DNA of 63,741 bases from CAZLNO01 sp964561005 (GTDB taxonomy: Bacteria > Pseudomonadota > Alphaproteobacteria > Kiloniellales > Rhodovibrionaceae): positions 1 through 63,741 of the forward strand of contig CAZLNO010000007.1 of assembly GCA_964561005.1 (NCBI GenBank), written 5' to 3'. Within the stretch, counting starts at the first letter, position 1, and each line of letters starts with the position of its first letter. Under the pieces are notes generated by a model, which was not told the origin of the DNA, ran no database searches, and was given only the letters and a program-made list of their open reading frames with translations. A program made the position numbers and the translations under genes. Positions 7,438 to 15,811 of the stretch are shown here, one piece after another.

Positions 7438-8666
7438 ATCACCTCCTGCTCGCGAAAGCGTTCGAAGTCCGCGGCGGTGAAGCCCAGCCGCCGGAGCACC
7501 GCCGCCGTGTCCGCGCCCAGCGCCGGCCCCGCCCGCCTCGGCGTCTCCGCGTCGCCCAGGCGGATCGGCGGCGCCAGCATCTGGACCGGCGGACCGCCCT
7601 CGGCCCGTTCGAAGCGGTCGGTCCGCCGCCACTCGCGAACGAAGGCGCTGTCCAGGGCCTCCGCGACATCGTGGACCGGCGCCACCGGAATCTCGCCGCC
7701 CAGCCGCTCGACCCAGTCATCGGTCGTGGCGGTCATCAGCGCCGCGTCCAGCATCCGGGTGACCTCCTCGCGGTGCTCAAGCCGCGCCTTGAAGCTCGCG
7801 AAACGCGGGTCCTCCGCCCATTCCGGGTGGCCGAGGCGCCGCGCCAGAACGGGCCAGAACTTCTCCTTGTTGCACATGATGAAGATCCAGCCGTCCTTGG
7901 TGCGGTACAACTGGCTGGGCGTCAGCGAGGGGTGGGAAGAGCGCGGCTCGCGCCCCTGCAGGTAGCCCTCGTTGAGATACCACACCGCCAGATAGGTGAG
8001 GTTGTGCAAGGCCGTGTCGAACAGGCTGACGTCCACGTCGCGGCCCCGTCCCGTCGCGCGTGCGCCGACGACCCCCGAGACCAGGCCGAAGGCCGCCATC
8101 AGGCCGGTCATCATGTCGACGATCGACAGCCCGAAGCGCGCCGGCGGCCCGTCCGGCTCGCCGGTGAGCGAGAGATAGCCGGCCTCCGCCTGCATCAGGT
8201 AGTCGTAACCCGGCCAGGACTTGCGCGGGCCTTCGCGCCCGTAGGCCGACAGATGGGCGCAGACGATGCGCGGATTGACGTCCTTCAGGTCGTCGTAGGT
8301 CAAGCCGAGCTTCTCCGGCAGATCCCCGCGCAGGTTGTCCAGCACGGCGTCGGCCGAGGCGGCCAGGCGCCGGAACACCGCTTGGCCGTCAGGGTGCTTC
8401 AGGTTCAGCGTGACGCTGCGCTTGTTCCGGTTGAACGCCTGGAAGAAATGGCTGTCGCCCTCGCCGAAGAAGTAGGGGCCGACCTGCCGCCCGACCTCGC
8501 CGGTCTGGCCCGGCGTCTCGATCTTGATGACCTCGGCGCCCAGGTCGCCCAGCAGCATCGTCCCGAACGGGCCGGCGCCGTACTGCTCCACGGCGATGAC
8601 TGTCACACCGTCCAGCGGCAGTGGGCCGACCTTTTCCCGGCGCGTGGTGTCGTCGCGTTCGGTCAT
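7434..8666 (-). CDS. Family III (CaiB/BaiF) CoA-transferase (410 aa)
   Basis: Transfers CoA from a donor such as succinyl-CoA to a carboxylic acid. The catalytic aspartate is D155 in WPGYDYLMQA, and the N-terminal VTVIAVEQYGAGPFGTMLLGDLGAEVIKIE is the family CoA-binding start. Length is normal for one subunit of the interlocked dimer. It starts 4 nt after the acyl-CoA dehydrogenase gene and overlaps the regulator start. By analogy with the Pseudomonas itaconate locus it is the candidate itaconate (or other C5-dicarboxylate) CoA-transferase. Family assignment is firm; the substrate is inferred from neighbours. Confidence 0.92.
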   Translation of the reverse strand: MTERDDTTRREKVGPLPLDGVTVIAVEQYGAGPFGTMLLGDLGAEVIKIETPGQTGEVGRQVGPYFFGEGDSHFFQAFNRNKRSVTLNLKHPDGQAVFRRLAASADAVLDNLRGDLPEKLGLTYDDLKDVNPRIVCAHLSAYGREGPRKSWPGYDYLMQAEAGYLSLTGEPDGPPARFGLSIVDMMTGLMAAFGLVSGVVGARATGRGRDVDVSLFDTALHNLTYLAVWYLNEGYLQGREPRSSHPSLTPSQLYRTKDGWIFIMCNKEKFWPVLARRLGHPEWAEDPRFASFKARLEHREEVTRMLDAALMTATTDDWVERLGGEIPVAPVHDVAEALDSAFVREWRRTDRFERAEGGPPVQMLAPPIRLGDAETPRRAGPALGADTAAVLRRLGFTAADFERFREQEVI

Positions 8667-8670
8667 GGAC

Positions 8671-9846
8671 TTAAACCGGGTTTCGCTCGATCAGGCGCTT
8701 GGCGATGACCACGCGCTGGATCTCGTTGGTCCCCTCCCCGATGGCGAGCAGCGGGGCGTCGCGGTACAGGCGCTCCACATCGAACTCCTTGGAGTAGCCA
8801 TACCCGCCGTGAATGCGCATGGCTTCCAGGCTGTTGTCGATCGCCGCCTCGCTGGCGAACAGCTTGGCCATGCCCGCCTCGAAGTCGCAGCGCTCGCCCT
8901 TGTCGAGGGCATCGGCCGCCTTCGCGACCAAGAGCCGCGCCGCCTCGGTGCGCGTCGCCATATCGGCCAGCTTGAGCTGAATGGCCTGGTGCTGGCAGAT
9001 CGGCTTGCCGAAGGTCTTGCGCTGCTGGCTGTAGCGCACGGCCTCGTCCAGCGCCGCCTGCGCCACGCCGACGCCGCGCGCGGCGACGTTGACCCGCCCC
9101 AGCTCCAGCCCGGCGATGGCACACTGCATGCCGTGACCCTCCTCGCCGCCGATCAGGCGGTCTCCGGGGATGCGATAATCCCGGAAGATCAACTCGGCAC
9201 TATCGATCCCCTTGTAGCCGATCTTTTCCAGCTTGCGGCTGGCCTCAAAGCCCGGCCCCTTCTCGGCCAGGAACATGCTCATGCCCTTGTGGCGCGGCTC
9301 GGCCGCGGGATCGGTCTTGACCAGCAGCGCGAAGCACTGCCCCTGGATGCCGTTGGAGATCCAGGTCTTCGTGCCGTTGACCACGTAGTCGGCGCCGTCG
9401 CGCGCCGCCGCCGTGCGGATCGCCTGCAGATCGGTGCCGCAGTCGGGTTCGGTGAGCGCCAGGCCGCCGCGCAGTTCCCCGGTGGCGAAGCGGGGCAGAA
9501 AGGCCTGCTTCTGCGCCTCGGTCCCCTTGGCGTTGACGATGTGCGCCATGATCAGATGGCTGTTGATGATGCCCGTCACCGACATCCACACCGACGCGAT
9601 GCGCTCGATGATGCGGGCATAGAGGCTGGGACGCAGGCCCAGGCCGCCGTACTCGGCGGGGATGGTGGCGCCGAACAGGCCCAGCTCCTTCATGCCCGCG
9701 ACGATGTCCTCGGGATAGATGTCGTCCTTCTCCAGCGCGCGGACGTAGGGCTGGACGTCACGCTCCAGAAAGCGGTCGATGCTGGACAGGATCAGGCGTT
9801 CCTGTTCCTGCTGCTCGGCGGTATCGATGGAAGCGGTTTCCGTCAT
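8671..9846 (-). CDS. Acyl-CoA dehydrogenase (391 aa)
   Basis: FAD-dependent alpha,beta-dehydrogenation of an acyl-CoA. Typical segments are GLALTEPDCGTDLQAIRT (substrate/FAD region), NGTKTWISNG and the C-terminal LLAIGEGTNEIQR carrying the expected catalytic glutamate. The gene lies 21 nt after the MmgE/PrpD gene and 4 nt before the CoA-transferase. In a C5-dicarboxylate pathway it could oxidise methylsuccinyl-CoA or a related branched dicarboxylyl-CoA, which is speculation. The start MTETASID was chosen as the first ATG in frame. Confidence 0.92.
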   Translation of the reverse strand: MTETASIDTAEQQEQERLILSSIDRFLERDVQPYVRALEKDDIYPEDIVAGMKELGLFGATIPAEYGGLGLRPSLYARIIERIASVWMSVTGIINSHLIMAHIVNAKGTEAQKQAFLPRFATGELRGGLALTEPDCGTDLQAIRTAAARDGADYVVNGTKTWISNGIQGQCFALLVKTDPAAEPRHKGMSMFLAEKGPGFEASRKLEKIGYKGIDSAELIFRDYRIPGDRLIGGEEGHGMQCAIAGLELGRVNVAARGVGVAQAALDEAVRYSQQRKTFGKPICQHQAIQLKLADMATRTEAARLLVAKAADALDKGERCDFEAGMAKLFASEAAIDNSLEAMRIHGGYGYSKEFDVERLYRDAPLLAIGEGTNEIQRVVIAKRLIERNPV

Positions 9847-9867
9847 GGCGGGCCTTTCCGATTGCGG

Positions 9868-11280
9868 TCAGTGGAAGGCGAAATCCAGGGCCGCGGCGAC
9901 CGGCAACAGGTCGGCCGCCTCGCCGAGCGCGAGGATGTCCGCGCGAACCCGCTCGGCGCGGGCGCCGCCGACCGCCGTCAGCGCGTTGGCTCGATACTTC
10001 TCGACGATCTCCGCGTCGCCCAACGGCCGGTCGGGCGCGCCGCGGTTGACGGCCTGGCGCTGGCGCTGCTCGCTGCCGTCCCGGCGGCGCAGGATCACCT
10101 CGCCGGAGTAGTGGCGCGGAAAGCCGGAGTCCGGATCGACCTCGTAGCGGACCTTCCGGGTCAGCGCCCGGATGGCTGCGTCCGCCAGCGCCTCGTCCTC
10201 CAGCTCCGCCAGCGTCAGACGGCCGCGCAGCAGCGTTGCGGCAACCAGGTAGTGCACGCTGAACTGCGCGTCGTAGCTGTTGGCCGGCGCCTTCTTGTTG
10301 GCCTCGGGCTCGCAGATCGTCTTGACCACTTCGCCGGGCACGCGGACGACGATCTCGGTGACCTCCTCGGGATCGGCCCCGGCGTCGGACAGCGCCAGCG
10401 CCGCGTCGATGCAGCCGTGCGTGAAGTGACAGGCGGGATAGGGCTTGATCGCCGTGTTCAGCAGCTCCCAGGTCTCGCCCAGGCCGGCCACGCCCTTGGC
10501 GAGATCCTGCCGCCCGGCCTCGGCGCCCAGGTAGGCGTTGTACAGCCCAAAGCGACCGCTGTAAGGCCGGTCGATGCCGACGAAGCCGGATTCCGCCAGA
10601 GCGGCGGCGGTGATGCCCACCGCGGCCGCGTGGCCGGGATGCAGCCGCTTGTTCCAGGCGCCGTCCTCCAGGAACTCCAGGCTGCCGCCCGCCATCGACA
10701 GCGCGATGCCCTGCGCGCTCTTCAGCGCCCCCGATGACAGCCCCATCAGGCGCCCGGCCACCAGGGTGCAGGCAAAGGCGCCCGCCACGCCCGTCGGGTG
10801 GAAGCCCACCTGGTGGAAGCCGCCGTTCGCCACCGCGCCAAGGCGCGCGGCCGCCTCGACGCCCAGGATGTAGGCCAGCACCATGTCCTGGCCGCTGGCG
10901 CCGGTCATCAGTCCGGCGGACAGCGCGCAGGGAAAGGTGCTGCAGGTCGGATGGACGACGCCGCCCAGATGGGTGTCGTCGAAGTCGAGGCCATGGCACA
11001 GCAGGCCGTTGACCACCGCCGCGTCGCGCGGCGAGAGCGCCGCCGGCAGCCCGATCACCGGCACCTCCCCGGCGCCCCCCAGCGCCTGCATCGCGCTCAG
11101 CGTGCGCCGCGCGAAGTCGAAGCGGCTGGCGGCCAGGGCGATGCCGGTGGCGTCCAGGATATGGTGGACGGCCCGTTCGCGTACCCGGGCCGGGATGTCG
11201 TCCCAGCGCAGCTCCGCCGCGAAAGCAGCGAGCCGCGCGGCCATGTCGGGCGTCCGGGCGGCCGGTGCGGCATCCATCAT
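9868..11280 (-). CDS. MmgE/PrpD family protein (470 aa)
   Basis: This family includes 2-methylcitrate dehydratase, cis-aconitate decarboxylase and related isomerases acting on branched C5-C7 carboxylates. Recognisable blocks are AAVVNGLLCHGLDFDDTHLGG, HPTGVAGAFACTLVAGRLMGL, YPACHFTHGCIDAALAL and a C-terminal NRGAPDRPLGDAEIVEKYRAN. The start is the first of two adjacent ATGs (11280), 7 nt after AAGGAG. An extended frame to 11673 would overlap the MaoC gene and was rejected. A homologue sits in the P. aeruginosa itaconate locus; which reaction this copy catalyses cannot be told from sequence. Confidence 0.9.
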   Translation of the reverse strand: MMDAAPAARTPDMAARLAAFAAELRWDDIPARVRERAVHHILDATGIALAASRFDFARRTLSAMQALGGAGEVPVIGLPAALSPRDAAVVNGLLCHGLDFDDTHLGGVVHPTCSTFPCALSAGLMTGASGQDMVLAYILGVEAAARLGAVANGGFHQVGFHPTGVAGAFACTLVAGRLMGLSSGALKSAQGIALSMAGGSLEFLEDGAWNKRLHPGHAAAVGITAAALAESGFVGIDRPYSGRFGLYNAYLGAEAGRQDLAKGVAGLGETWELLNTAIKPYPACHFTHGCIDAALALSDAGADPEEVTEIVVRVPGEVVKTICEPEANKKAPANSYDAQFSVHYLVAATLLRGRLTLAELEDEALADAAIRALTRKVRYEVDPDSGFPRHYSGEVILRRRDGSEQRQRQAVNRGAPDRPLGDAEIVEKYRANALTAVGGARAERVRADILALGEAADLLPVAAALDFAFH

Positions 11281-11330
11281 GATCGTTCTCCTTGCTGCGT
11301 TTGGGTGCCCGGTGCGGCGGCAGCCGCCCA

Positions 11331-11846
11331 TCAGGCGGCGTCCCCCGGAGCGTGGCCGCGCTTGGGAATCAGGCTGGCGCGCTTGAAGGTCATGAACACC
11401 GTGCCGTCGGCCTTGTAGCCCTCCGTGCGCGTCGTCACCACGCCCTGGGTCGGCCGCTTGCGCGATTCCCGCACATCCAGCACGGTGGAGCGCGCATACA
11501 CGGTGTCGCCGGGGAATACCGGCGCGGTCAGGCGGATCTCCTCCCAGCCCAGGTTGGCGACCGCCTTGGCGCTGACGTCGTTCACCGTCATGCCCAGCAC
11601 GATGGCCAGGGTCAGGCCGCTGTTGACCAGCGGCCGGCCGAACTCGCTCCGCGCCGCGAAGGCATGATCGCAATGCATGGGATGAGCGTTCATGGTGAGC
11701 AGGCTGAACTGGATGTTGTCGGCCTCGGTGATCGTGCGGCCGGGGCGATGCTCGTAGGTGTCGCCGACGCGGAAATCCTCCAGATACCGGCCATGGCTGG
11801 CCACGATGGTTCGCCCTCCGCCCGTCTGTCCCGCGGTCTCCGACAT
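11331..11846 (-). CDS. MaoC-family dehydratase/hydratase (171 aa)
   Basis: A hot-dog-fold enoyl-CoA hydratase. The region FSLLTMNAHPMHCDHAFAA matches the family's catalytic segment (small polar residue, then Pro-Met-His), followed by GRPLVNSGLTL. It is the first gene of the minus-strand operon, reading away from the CitE-like gene across a 90-bp divergent promoter region. By analogy it would hydrate itaconyl-CoA (or mesaconyl-CoA) to citramalyl-CoA, which the divergent CitE-like enzyme could cleave. Confidence 0.9.
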   Translation of the reverse strand: MSETAGQTGGGRTIVASHGRYLEDFRVGDTYEHRPGRTITEADNIQFSLLTMNAHPMHCDHAFAARSEFGRPLVNSGLTLAIVLGMTVNDVSAKAVANLGWEEIRLTAPVFPGDTVYARSTVLDVRESRKRPTQGVVTTRTEGYKADGTVFMTFKRASLIPKRGHAPGDAA

Positions 11847-11905
11847 GATCCGCCGTGCTCCTGAATTTCGCCTGGTCTCTTGCCGCGTCTCTGCTACTCT
11901 AAATG

Positions 11906-11924
11906 TCCGAACAAATTAGACGGA
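11906..11924. promoter_or_regulatory. Candidate operator in the divergent promoter region
   Basis: The 19-bp imperfect palindrome TCCGAACAAATTAGACGGA (TCCG and CGGA arms) lies between the two divergent arms of the catabolic cluster, 13 nt before the CitE-like start. Its core CGAACAAATTA resembles CGGACAAATAA in front of dctP. It is a candidate binding site for the resident GntR/UTRA regulator; this is inference. Confidence 0.4.
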
Positions 11925-11936
11925 GACGCGGAACAG

Positions 11937-12839
11937 ATGTCAAGTCAAAACGACCCCCTCGGCGCGATGCCGCTTTGCCGTTCGCTGCTGTTCGTGCCGG
12001 GCAGCCGTCCCGAGCGGGTGGGCAAGGCCGTCGCCAGCGGCGCGGACATCGTGATGGTGGACCTGGAGGATGCCGTGGCGCCGGACGCCAAGGACTCGGC
12101 GCGCGAGGCGGTGCTGGACGAACTGCGCGCGCTGAACCGGACGGCGCCCGCGGCGCGGATCCACGTGCGCATCAACAGCCCGCGCACACGGGCGGGCCTT
12201 GCCGACCTGCAGGCGCTGACGGCGCCGGAGATCGTCGCCGCGGCCCGCTGCGACGGCCTGCTGCTGCCCAAGGTCGAATCGGCCGCCGAGCCGCGGCTGG
12301 TCGCCGAGGTGCTGGCGGAGGCAGGCCATCCCGCCACGCTGGGCGCGCTGATCGAAACCGCGGAAGGGCTGGCCCAGGTGCACGCGATCGCGCGGGCGCA
12401 GCCGCGGCTGCGCTACCTGATGTTCGGCGGCGCCGACCTGGCGGCGGAACTGCGCGTGCCGCTGGCCTGGGCGCCGCTGGTGCACGCCCGCGCGGCCGTG
12501 GTGCACGCGGCGGCCCGGGCGGGCCTGGACGTCATCGACATGCCCTGGGTCGACCTGCATGACGACGCCGGTCACGCGGCCGAGATCGAGGCGGCGCTGG
12601 CGCTCGGCTTCACCGGCAAGGCCGCGATCCATCCCAAACAGCTAGCCGCGATCCACGCCGCCCTGGCGCCGACGGCCGAGGCGGTGGCCGAGGCCCGGCG
12701 CGTGGTCGCCGCCTGGGAAGCCGCCGGAGGTGCGGTCTGCACGCTGGACGGCCGGCTGGTGGAACGGCCGCTGCTGGCGCAAAGCCTGCGCCGGCTGCGC
12801 CTGGCCGAAGCCGCGCGCGACGGCGCGGCGCGGGACTGA
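11937..12839 (+). CDS. CitE-like HpcH/HpaI aldolase/citrate lyase family protein, candidate citramalyl-CoA lyase (300 aa)
   Basis: TIM-barrel lyase cleaving a 3-hydroxyacyl-CoA. Diagnostic segments are SLLFVPGSRPERVGKA, ADIVMVDLEDAV, HVRINSPRT, LLPKVESA, ALIETAEGL, YLMFGGADL and GFTGKAAIHPKQ. The ATG at 11937 was preferred over the upstream ATG at 11880 because the frame before it lacks homology-like sequence and the operator lies there. The stop overlaps the MFS gene start (TGATG), giving coupling. In context it is the best candidate for the final cleavage to acetyl-CoA plus pyruvate. Confidence 0.9.
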   Translation: MSSQNDPLGAMPLCRSLLFVPGSRPERVGKAVASGADIVMVDLEDAVAPDAKDSAREAVLDELRALNRTAPAARIHVRINSPRTRAGLADLQALTAPEIVAAARCDGLLLPKVESAAEPRLVAEVLAEAGHPATLGALIETAEGLAQVHAIARAQPRLRYLMFGGADLAAELRVPLAWAPLVHARAAVVHAAARAGLDVIDMPWVDLHDDAGHAAEIEAALALGFTGKAAIHPKQLAAIHAALAPTAEAVAEARRVVAAWEAAGGAVCTLDGRLVERPLLAQSLRRLRLAEAARDGAARD

Positions 12840-14053
12840 TGCCGGAGCGTTCCCCGGCCCGCGCCCTGCCGCTGCTACTGGGCGGCACGACGCTGGTGCA
12901 GACGCTGGTCACGCTGGCCAGCCTGGCAATCGCGACGCTGGCCCCCGCCGTGGCCGCGAGTCTGGAGGTCAGCCCGGCGCTGGTCGGCCACCAGATGAGC
13001 CTGATCTATGCCGCCGCGGCGCTCAGCGCGACGGCCTCGGGCTCGCTGGTGCGACGCTTCGGCGCCTGCCGCAGCAGCCAGCTTGCCCTGGTGCTGGGCG
13101 CCTTGGGCTGCGCTGTCGCCGCGGCGGAGGATCTGGCCCTGATCGGCCTGGCCTCGCTGCTGATCGGGCTCGGCTACGGCATGACGAATCCCGCCTCCTC
13201 GCACGTTCTGCATCGCTTCACGCCGGCGGCTCGGCGCAACCTGATCTTCTCGCTGAAGCAGACCGGCGTGCCGCTGGGCGGGGTCGCGGCGGGGTTGCTG
13301 CTGCCGCCGCTCAGTCTGGCGCTGGGCTGGCCGGCGGCCCTGCTGCTGACGGCCGCGGCGGCCTTCGCCGTCGCCGGCCTGCTGCAGCCGCTGCGCCCGG
13401 CCTGGGACGACGACCGCCGCCCCGGCGCGCCCCTGGGCGGCCAGGTGCTGGACGGCCTGCGCGTGGTGTTCCGCAGCCCGCCGATCCGGCGGCTGGCCTT
13501 GACCGCGTTCTGCTTCGCCGCGGTCCAGCTCTGCCTCACCACCTTCGTGGTGACCCTGCTGGTCGAAGACCTGGGGCGGTCGCTCGTCGCCGCCGGCAGC
13601 ATCGCGGCGGCGGTGCAGGTGGTCGGCGCCCTGGGCCGCGTCGCCTGGGGCTGGCTGGCGGATCGTCTGGCCAACGGCCTGCTGGTCCTGGTGATCATCG
13701 GCCTGATCAGCACCGGCTGCAGCCTGGCCACGGCCGCCCTCGCCCCCGCCTGGCCGGGCGCGGCCGTGATCGCGCTGCTGTCGGTGTTCGGCCTGGCGGC
13801 GATCGGCTGGAACGGCGTCTTTCTGGCGGAGGTCGCCCGCCTGGCGCCGCCACAAGACGTCGGCAACGCGACGGGCGGCGCACTGTTCTTCACCTTCTCG
13901 GGCGTTGTCGTCGGACCGTCGCTGTTCGCCGCCGTGGTCGCCGCAGCGGGCGGCTACGCCGTGGCCTTCCCCGTGCTGGCCGGCTTCGCGCTGGTCGGCG
14001 TGGCGCTGCTGCTGCGCACCCTCGTCGCCACGCGACACCGGCGGCGGGCATGA
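12839..14053 (+). CDS. MFS transporter (404 aa)
   Basis: Twelve hydrophobic segments with the family loop SLVRRFGACRSS between helices 2 and 3 and the half-repeat GRVAWGWLADRLANG. The sequence LIFSLKQTGVPLGGVAAGLLLPPL is typical of organic-anion type MFS carriers. It overlaps the CitE-like gene by one base (TGATG). The cluster therefore carries two uptake systems, this carrier and the TRAP transporter. The substrate is presumably the same acid or an amide precursor. Confidence 0.88.
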   Translation: MPERSPARALPLLLGGTTLVQTLVTLASLAIATLAPAVAASLEVSPALVGHQMSLIYAAAALSATASGSLVRRFGACRSSQLALVLGALGCAVAAAEDLALIGLASLLIGLGYGMTNPASSHVLHRFTPAARRNLIFSLKQTGVPLGGVAAGLLLPPLSLALGWPAALLLTAAAAFAVAGLLQPLRPAWDDDRRPGAPLGGQVLDGLRVVFRSPPIRRLALTAFCFAAVQLCLTTFVVTLLVEDLGRSLVAAGSIAAAVQVVGALGRVAWGWLADRLANGLLVLVIIGLISTGCSLATAALAPAWPGAAVIALLSVFGLAAIGWNGVFLAEVARLAPPQDVGNATGGALFFTFSGVVVGPSLFAAVVAAAGGYAVAFPVLAGFALVGVALLLRTLVATRHRRRA

Positions 14054-14092
14054 TGCAGCGCAGGTACGCCATATTCATGCGGATAAATACTC

Positions 14093-14120
14093 TTGCGGAA
14101 TCCAAACGGGGCGTTAAAGT
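14093..14120 (+). promoter_or_regulatory. Probable promoter of dctP
   Basis: TTGCGG (14093-14098) and TAAAGT (14115-14120) are spaced by 16 nt and sit about 50 nt before the dctP start. The candidate operator at 14124-14139 lies directly downstream of the -10 box. Confidence 0.45.
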
Positions 14121-14123
14121 GGA

Positions 14124-14139
14124 TCGGACAAATAACCGA
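14124..14139. promoter_or_regulatory. Candidate operator upstream of dctP
   Basis: TCGGACAAATAACCGA has TCGG/CCGA inverted arms and shares the ACAAAT core with the site at 11906-11924. Its place just after the -10 box suits repression. It probably belongs to the GntR/UTRA regulator in the same cluster; this is inference from two sites. Confidence 0.4.
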
Positions 14140-14169
14140 CCAAGGCTTCCGCAATCTGGGAGGACAACG

Positions 14170-15177
14170 ATGAAGCTGACGGCCAGCAAGCGGGCGCTCG
14201 CCGCCTGGATCGCCTCGGCCGCCGCGTTCTTGGGCGTTTCCGGCGCCCAGGCGGCCGACTACGAAATGGTCATGACCAATGAGATCGCGACGACTCATTG
14301 GACCGCCAAGATGATGGAGGATTACGCCCACACGATCGAGACGCGCTCGGATGGCCGTATCGACGTCCAGGTCTATCACGCCGGCAGCCTGTTCAAGGAC
14401 AAGCAGGCCGTGGCCGCGCTGGGCACCGGCGCGGTGCACATGGTCTGGCCGGTGAGCGTGCAGCTCGAAAGCGTGGCGCCGGAATACGGCGTGGTGAACC
14501 TGCCCTTTTCGATTACCGATGGGGTCATGCTGCAGAACGGCGCCGCCGCGGACCTGAGCGCCATGCTGTCCGGGTTCGTCGCCGACCGCGGCCTGCGCGT
14601 GATGGGCCTGATGCGCACGGCCGACCTGATCTTCCTGATGCCGGATTCCTTCATCAAGCAGCCGTCCGACCTGGAGGGCAAGAAAATCCGCCTGACCGGC
14701 GGCAAGGTGCTGCAGGACCTGATGCGCAAGTTTGGCGCCAGCCCGATCACCATGCCGGCGACGGAGATGGCCGCGGCGCTGATGCAGGGCGCCATCGACG
14801 GCATCTTCACATCCTACGGCGGCTGGGAAATGGTCGGCGTCTCGGGCGCCAGGAAGGCCACGCTGGTGCCGGGACTCAGCCTGCTGACCTACACCGTGGT
14901 GGCGGACGACGCCTGGATCGAGAACCTGCCGGCGGATCTGCGCAAGATCGTGGTCGACACCACGAACGAATACCTGGAGCGGCAGTGGCAGCTCGGCATC
15001 GAGGGCGACAAGGACAAGCGCGAGCAAATGCTGGGCGAGGGCGGCAAGCTGCACGTGGTCGAAGGCGAGCAGCACGAGGCCTTCCGCAAGATGGCGCGCG
15101 AGGCCAGCCAGTCGTTCATCGACGAATACCCCGAGGTCTGGGAAAAGTTCCAGGCGACCCTCGCGGAGTACCGCTGA
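14170..15177 (+). CDS. dctP: TRAP transporter solute-binding protein, DctP family (335 aa)
   Basis: Periplasmic receptor of the TRAP transporter. A Sec signal peptide is clear (KR charged start, hydrophobic core, AQA at 26-28). Family landmarks follow: GRIDVQVYHAGSLFKDKQAV, PSDLEGKKIRLTGGKVLQD and MPATEMAAALMQGAIDGIFT, the last two flanking the usual carboxylate-binding arginine region. Length is normal. The ATG at 14170 was chosen for the signal peptide. It is transcribed away from dctQM, but the three subunits bracket one catabolic cluster and probably work together. Confidence 0.93.
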   Translation: MKLTASKRALAAWIASAAAFLGVSGAQAADYEMVMTNEIATTHWTAKMMEDYAHTIETRSDGRIDVQVYHAGSLFKDKQAVAALGTGAVHMVWPVSVQLESVAPEYGVVNLPFSITDGVMLQNGAAADLSAMLSGFVADRGLRVMGLMRTADLIFLMPDSFIKQPSDLEGKKIRLTGGKVLQDLMRKFGASPITMPATEMAAALMQGAIDGIFTSYGGWEMVGVSGARKATLVPGLSLLTYTVVADDAWIENLPADLRKIVVDTTNEYLERQWQLGIEGDKDKREQMLGEGGKLHVVEGEQHEAFRKMAREASQSFIDEYPEVWEKFQATLAEYR

Positions 15178-15507
15178 CGACCTGCCGGCACGCACTGTCC
15201 TGCCGCACCTTCGTAGACTGGCCCTGCCCGGCGGCGGTTCGCGCCATCCCCAGGTGTCACGAGGCAAAGCCTCCGCACCGTCGCCGGGTTCCTTCCCTTT
15301 CCGCTTGCCGTTCTCTCACGCCACCGGCGCGCGGTGTCAGCGCGGTTGCTGACATGCTGCCGACACGGCTTTTCAGACTGCGGCGTGGTGGCTTGTAATA
15401 CCGCCCGACAAATGAAACCGTACATTCGGGTGGCCTCATGCTTGGCGCCCTTGGGCGTCAAGGACGAGTCCCATCAAACGTCGGGCGGTATAAGTCCCTG
15501 GAAAACT
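15178..15507. other. Intergenic region between dctP and tRNA-Cys, no gene supported
   Basis: In this 330-bp stretch the short frames lack coding bias. A small perfect hairpin (TGTCAGC/GCTGACA, 6-nt loop) lies at 15335-15354 without a T-run. It could slow transcription from dctP or from the opposing tRNA, but no canonical terminator was found. Confidence 0.5.
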
Positions 15508-15581
15508 TGGAGGCCCGGGCCGGAATTGAACCGACGTACGGGGATTTGCAGTCCCCTGCATCACCACTCTGCCACCGGGCC
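15508..15581 (-). tRNA. tRNA-Cys (anticodon GCA), CCA encoded
   Basis: 74-nt cloverleaf on the minus strand. The acceptor pairs GGCCCGG with CCGGGCC, the discriminator is T (U73, the identity base of tRNA-Cys), and CCA is encoded. The anticodon stem-loop GGGGACTGCAAATCCCC gives GCA. The T arm is GTCGG-TTCAATT-CCGGC. Confidence 0.97.
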
Positions 15582-15622
15582 GTCGGCGGCGCGCAAAGCT
15601 GTCGGGGTGGCGCCGCGCCGGA

Positions 15623-15651
15623 GATATAAAGAGGGCGGGGAGGGCGGTCAA
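15623..15651 (-). promoter_or_regulatory. Promoter of tRNA-Cys
   Basis: On the minus strand TTGACC (15651-15646) and TATATC (15628-15623) are spaced by 17 nt, close to consensus. The -10 box is about 42 nt from the tRNA 5' end. Confidence 0.7.
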
Positions 15652-15722
15652 GCACGCGCCCGGCGCCATTTGCGCCGGGCCGCGCCGGGGCCGGGCGTGT
15701 CGGTGGCGACGGCCACGCGGCG

Positions 15723-15751
15723 TTGTCTTGGAGACCGATCGCGCCTATAAG
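15723..15751 (+). promoter_or_regulatory. Probable promoter of the Pcm-like/TolC genes
   Basis: TTGTCT (15723-15728) and TATAAG (15746-15751) are spaced by 17 nt, about 60 nt before the ATG at 15812. Confidence 0.6.
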
Positions 15752-15811
15752 GGCCAGCGGGCCGGCCTCGCGCACCGGCCTGCGCGTCACCTCGCGATCC
15801 TTGGGGGAGTC

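Noticed and set aside
9868..11673. N-terminally extended form of the MmgE/PrpD protein
   Set aside because: The added 130 residues overlap the MaoC gene out of phase; AAGGAG and the ATG pair at 11280 mark the true start.
12730..15177. An 815-aa frame ending as DctP
   Set aside because: Everything before 14170 is an out-of-phase reading of the CitE-like and MFS genes; DctP has its own signal peptide and ATG at 14170.
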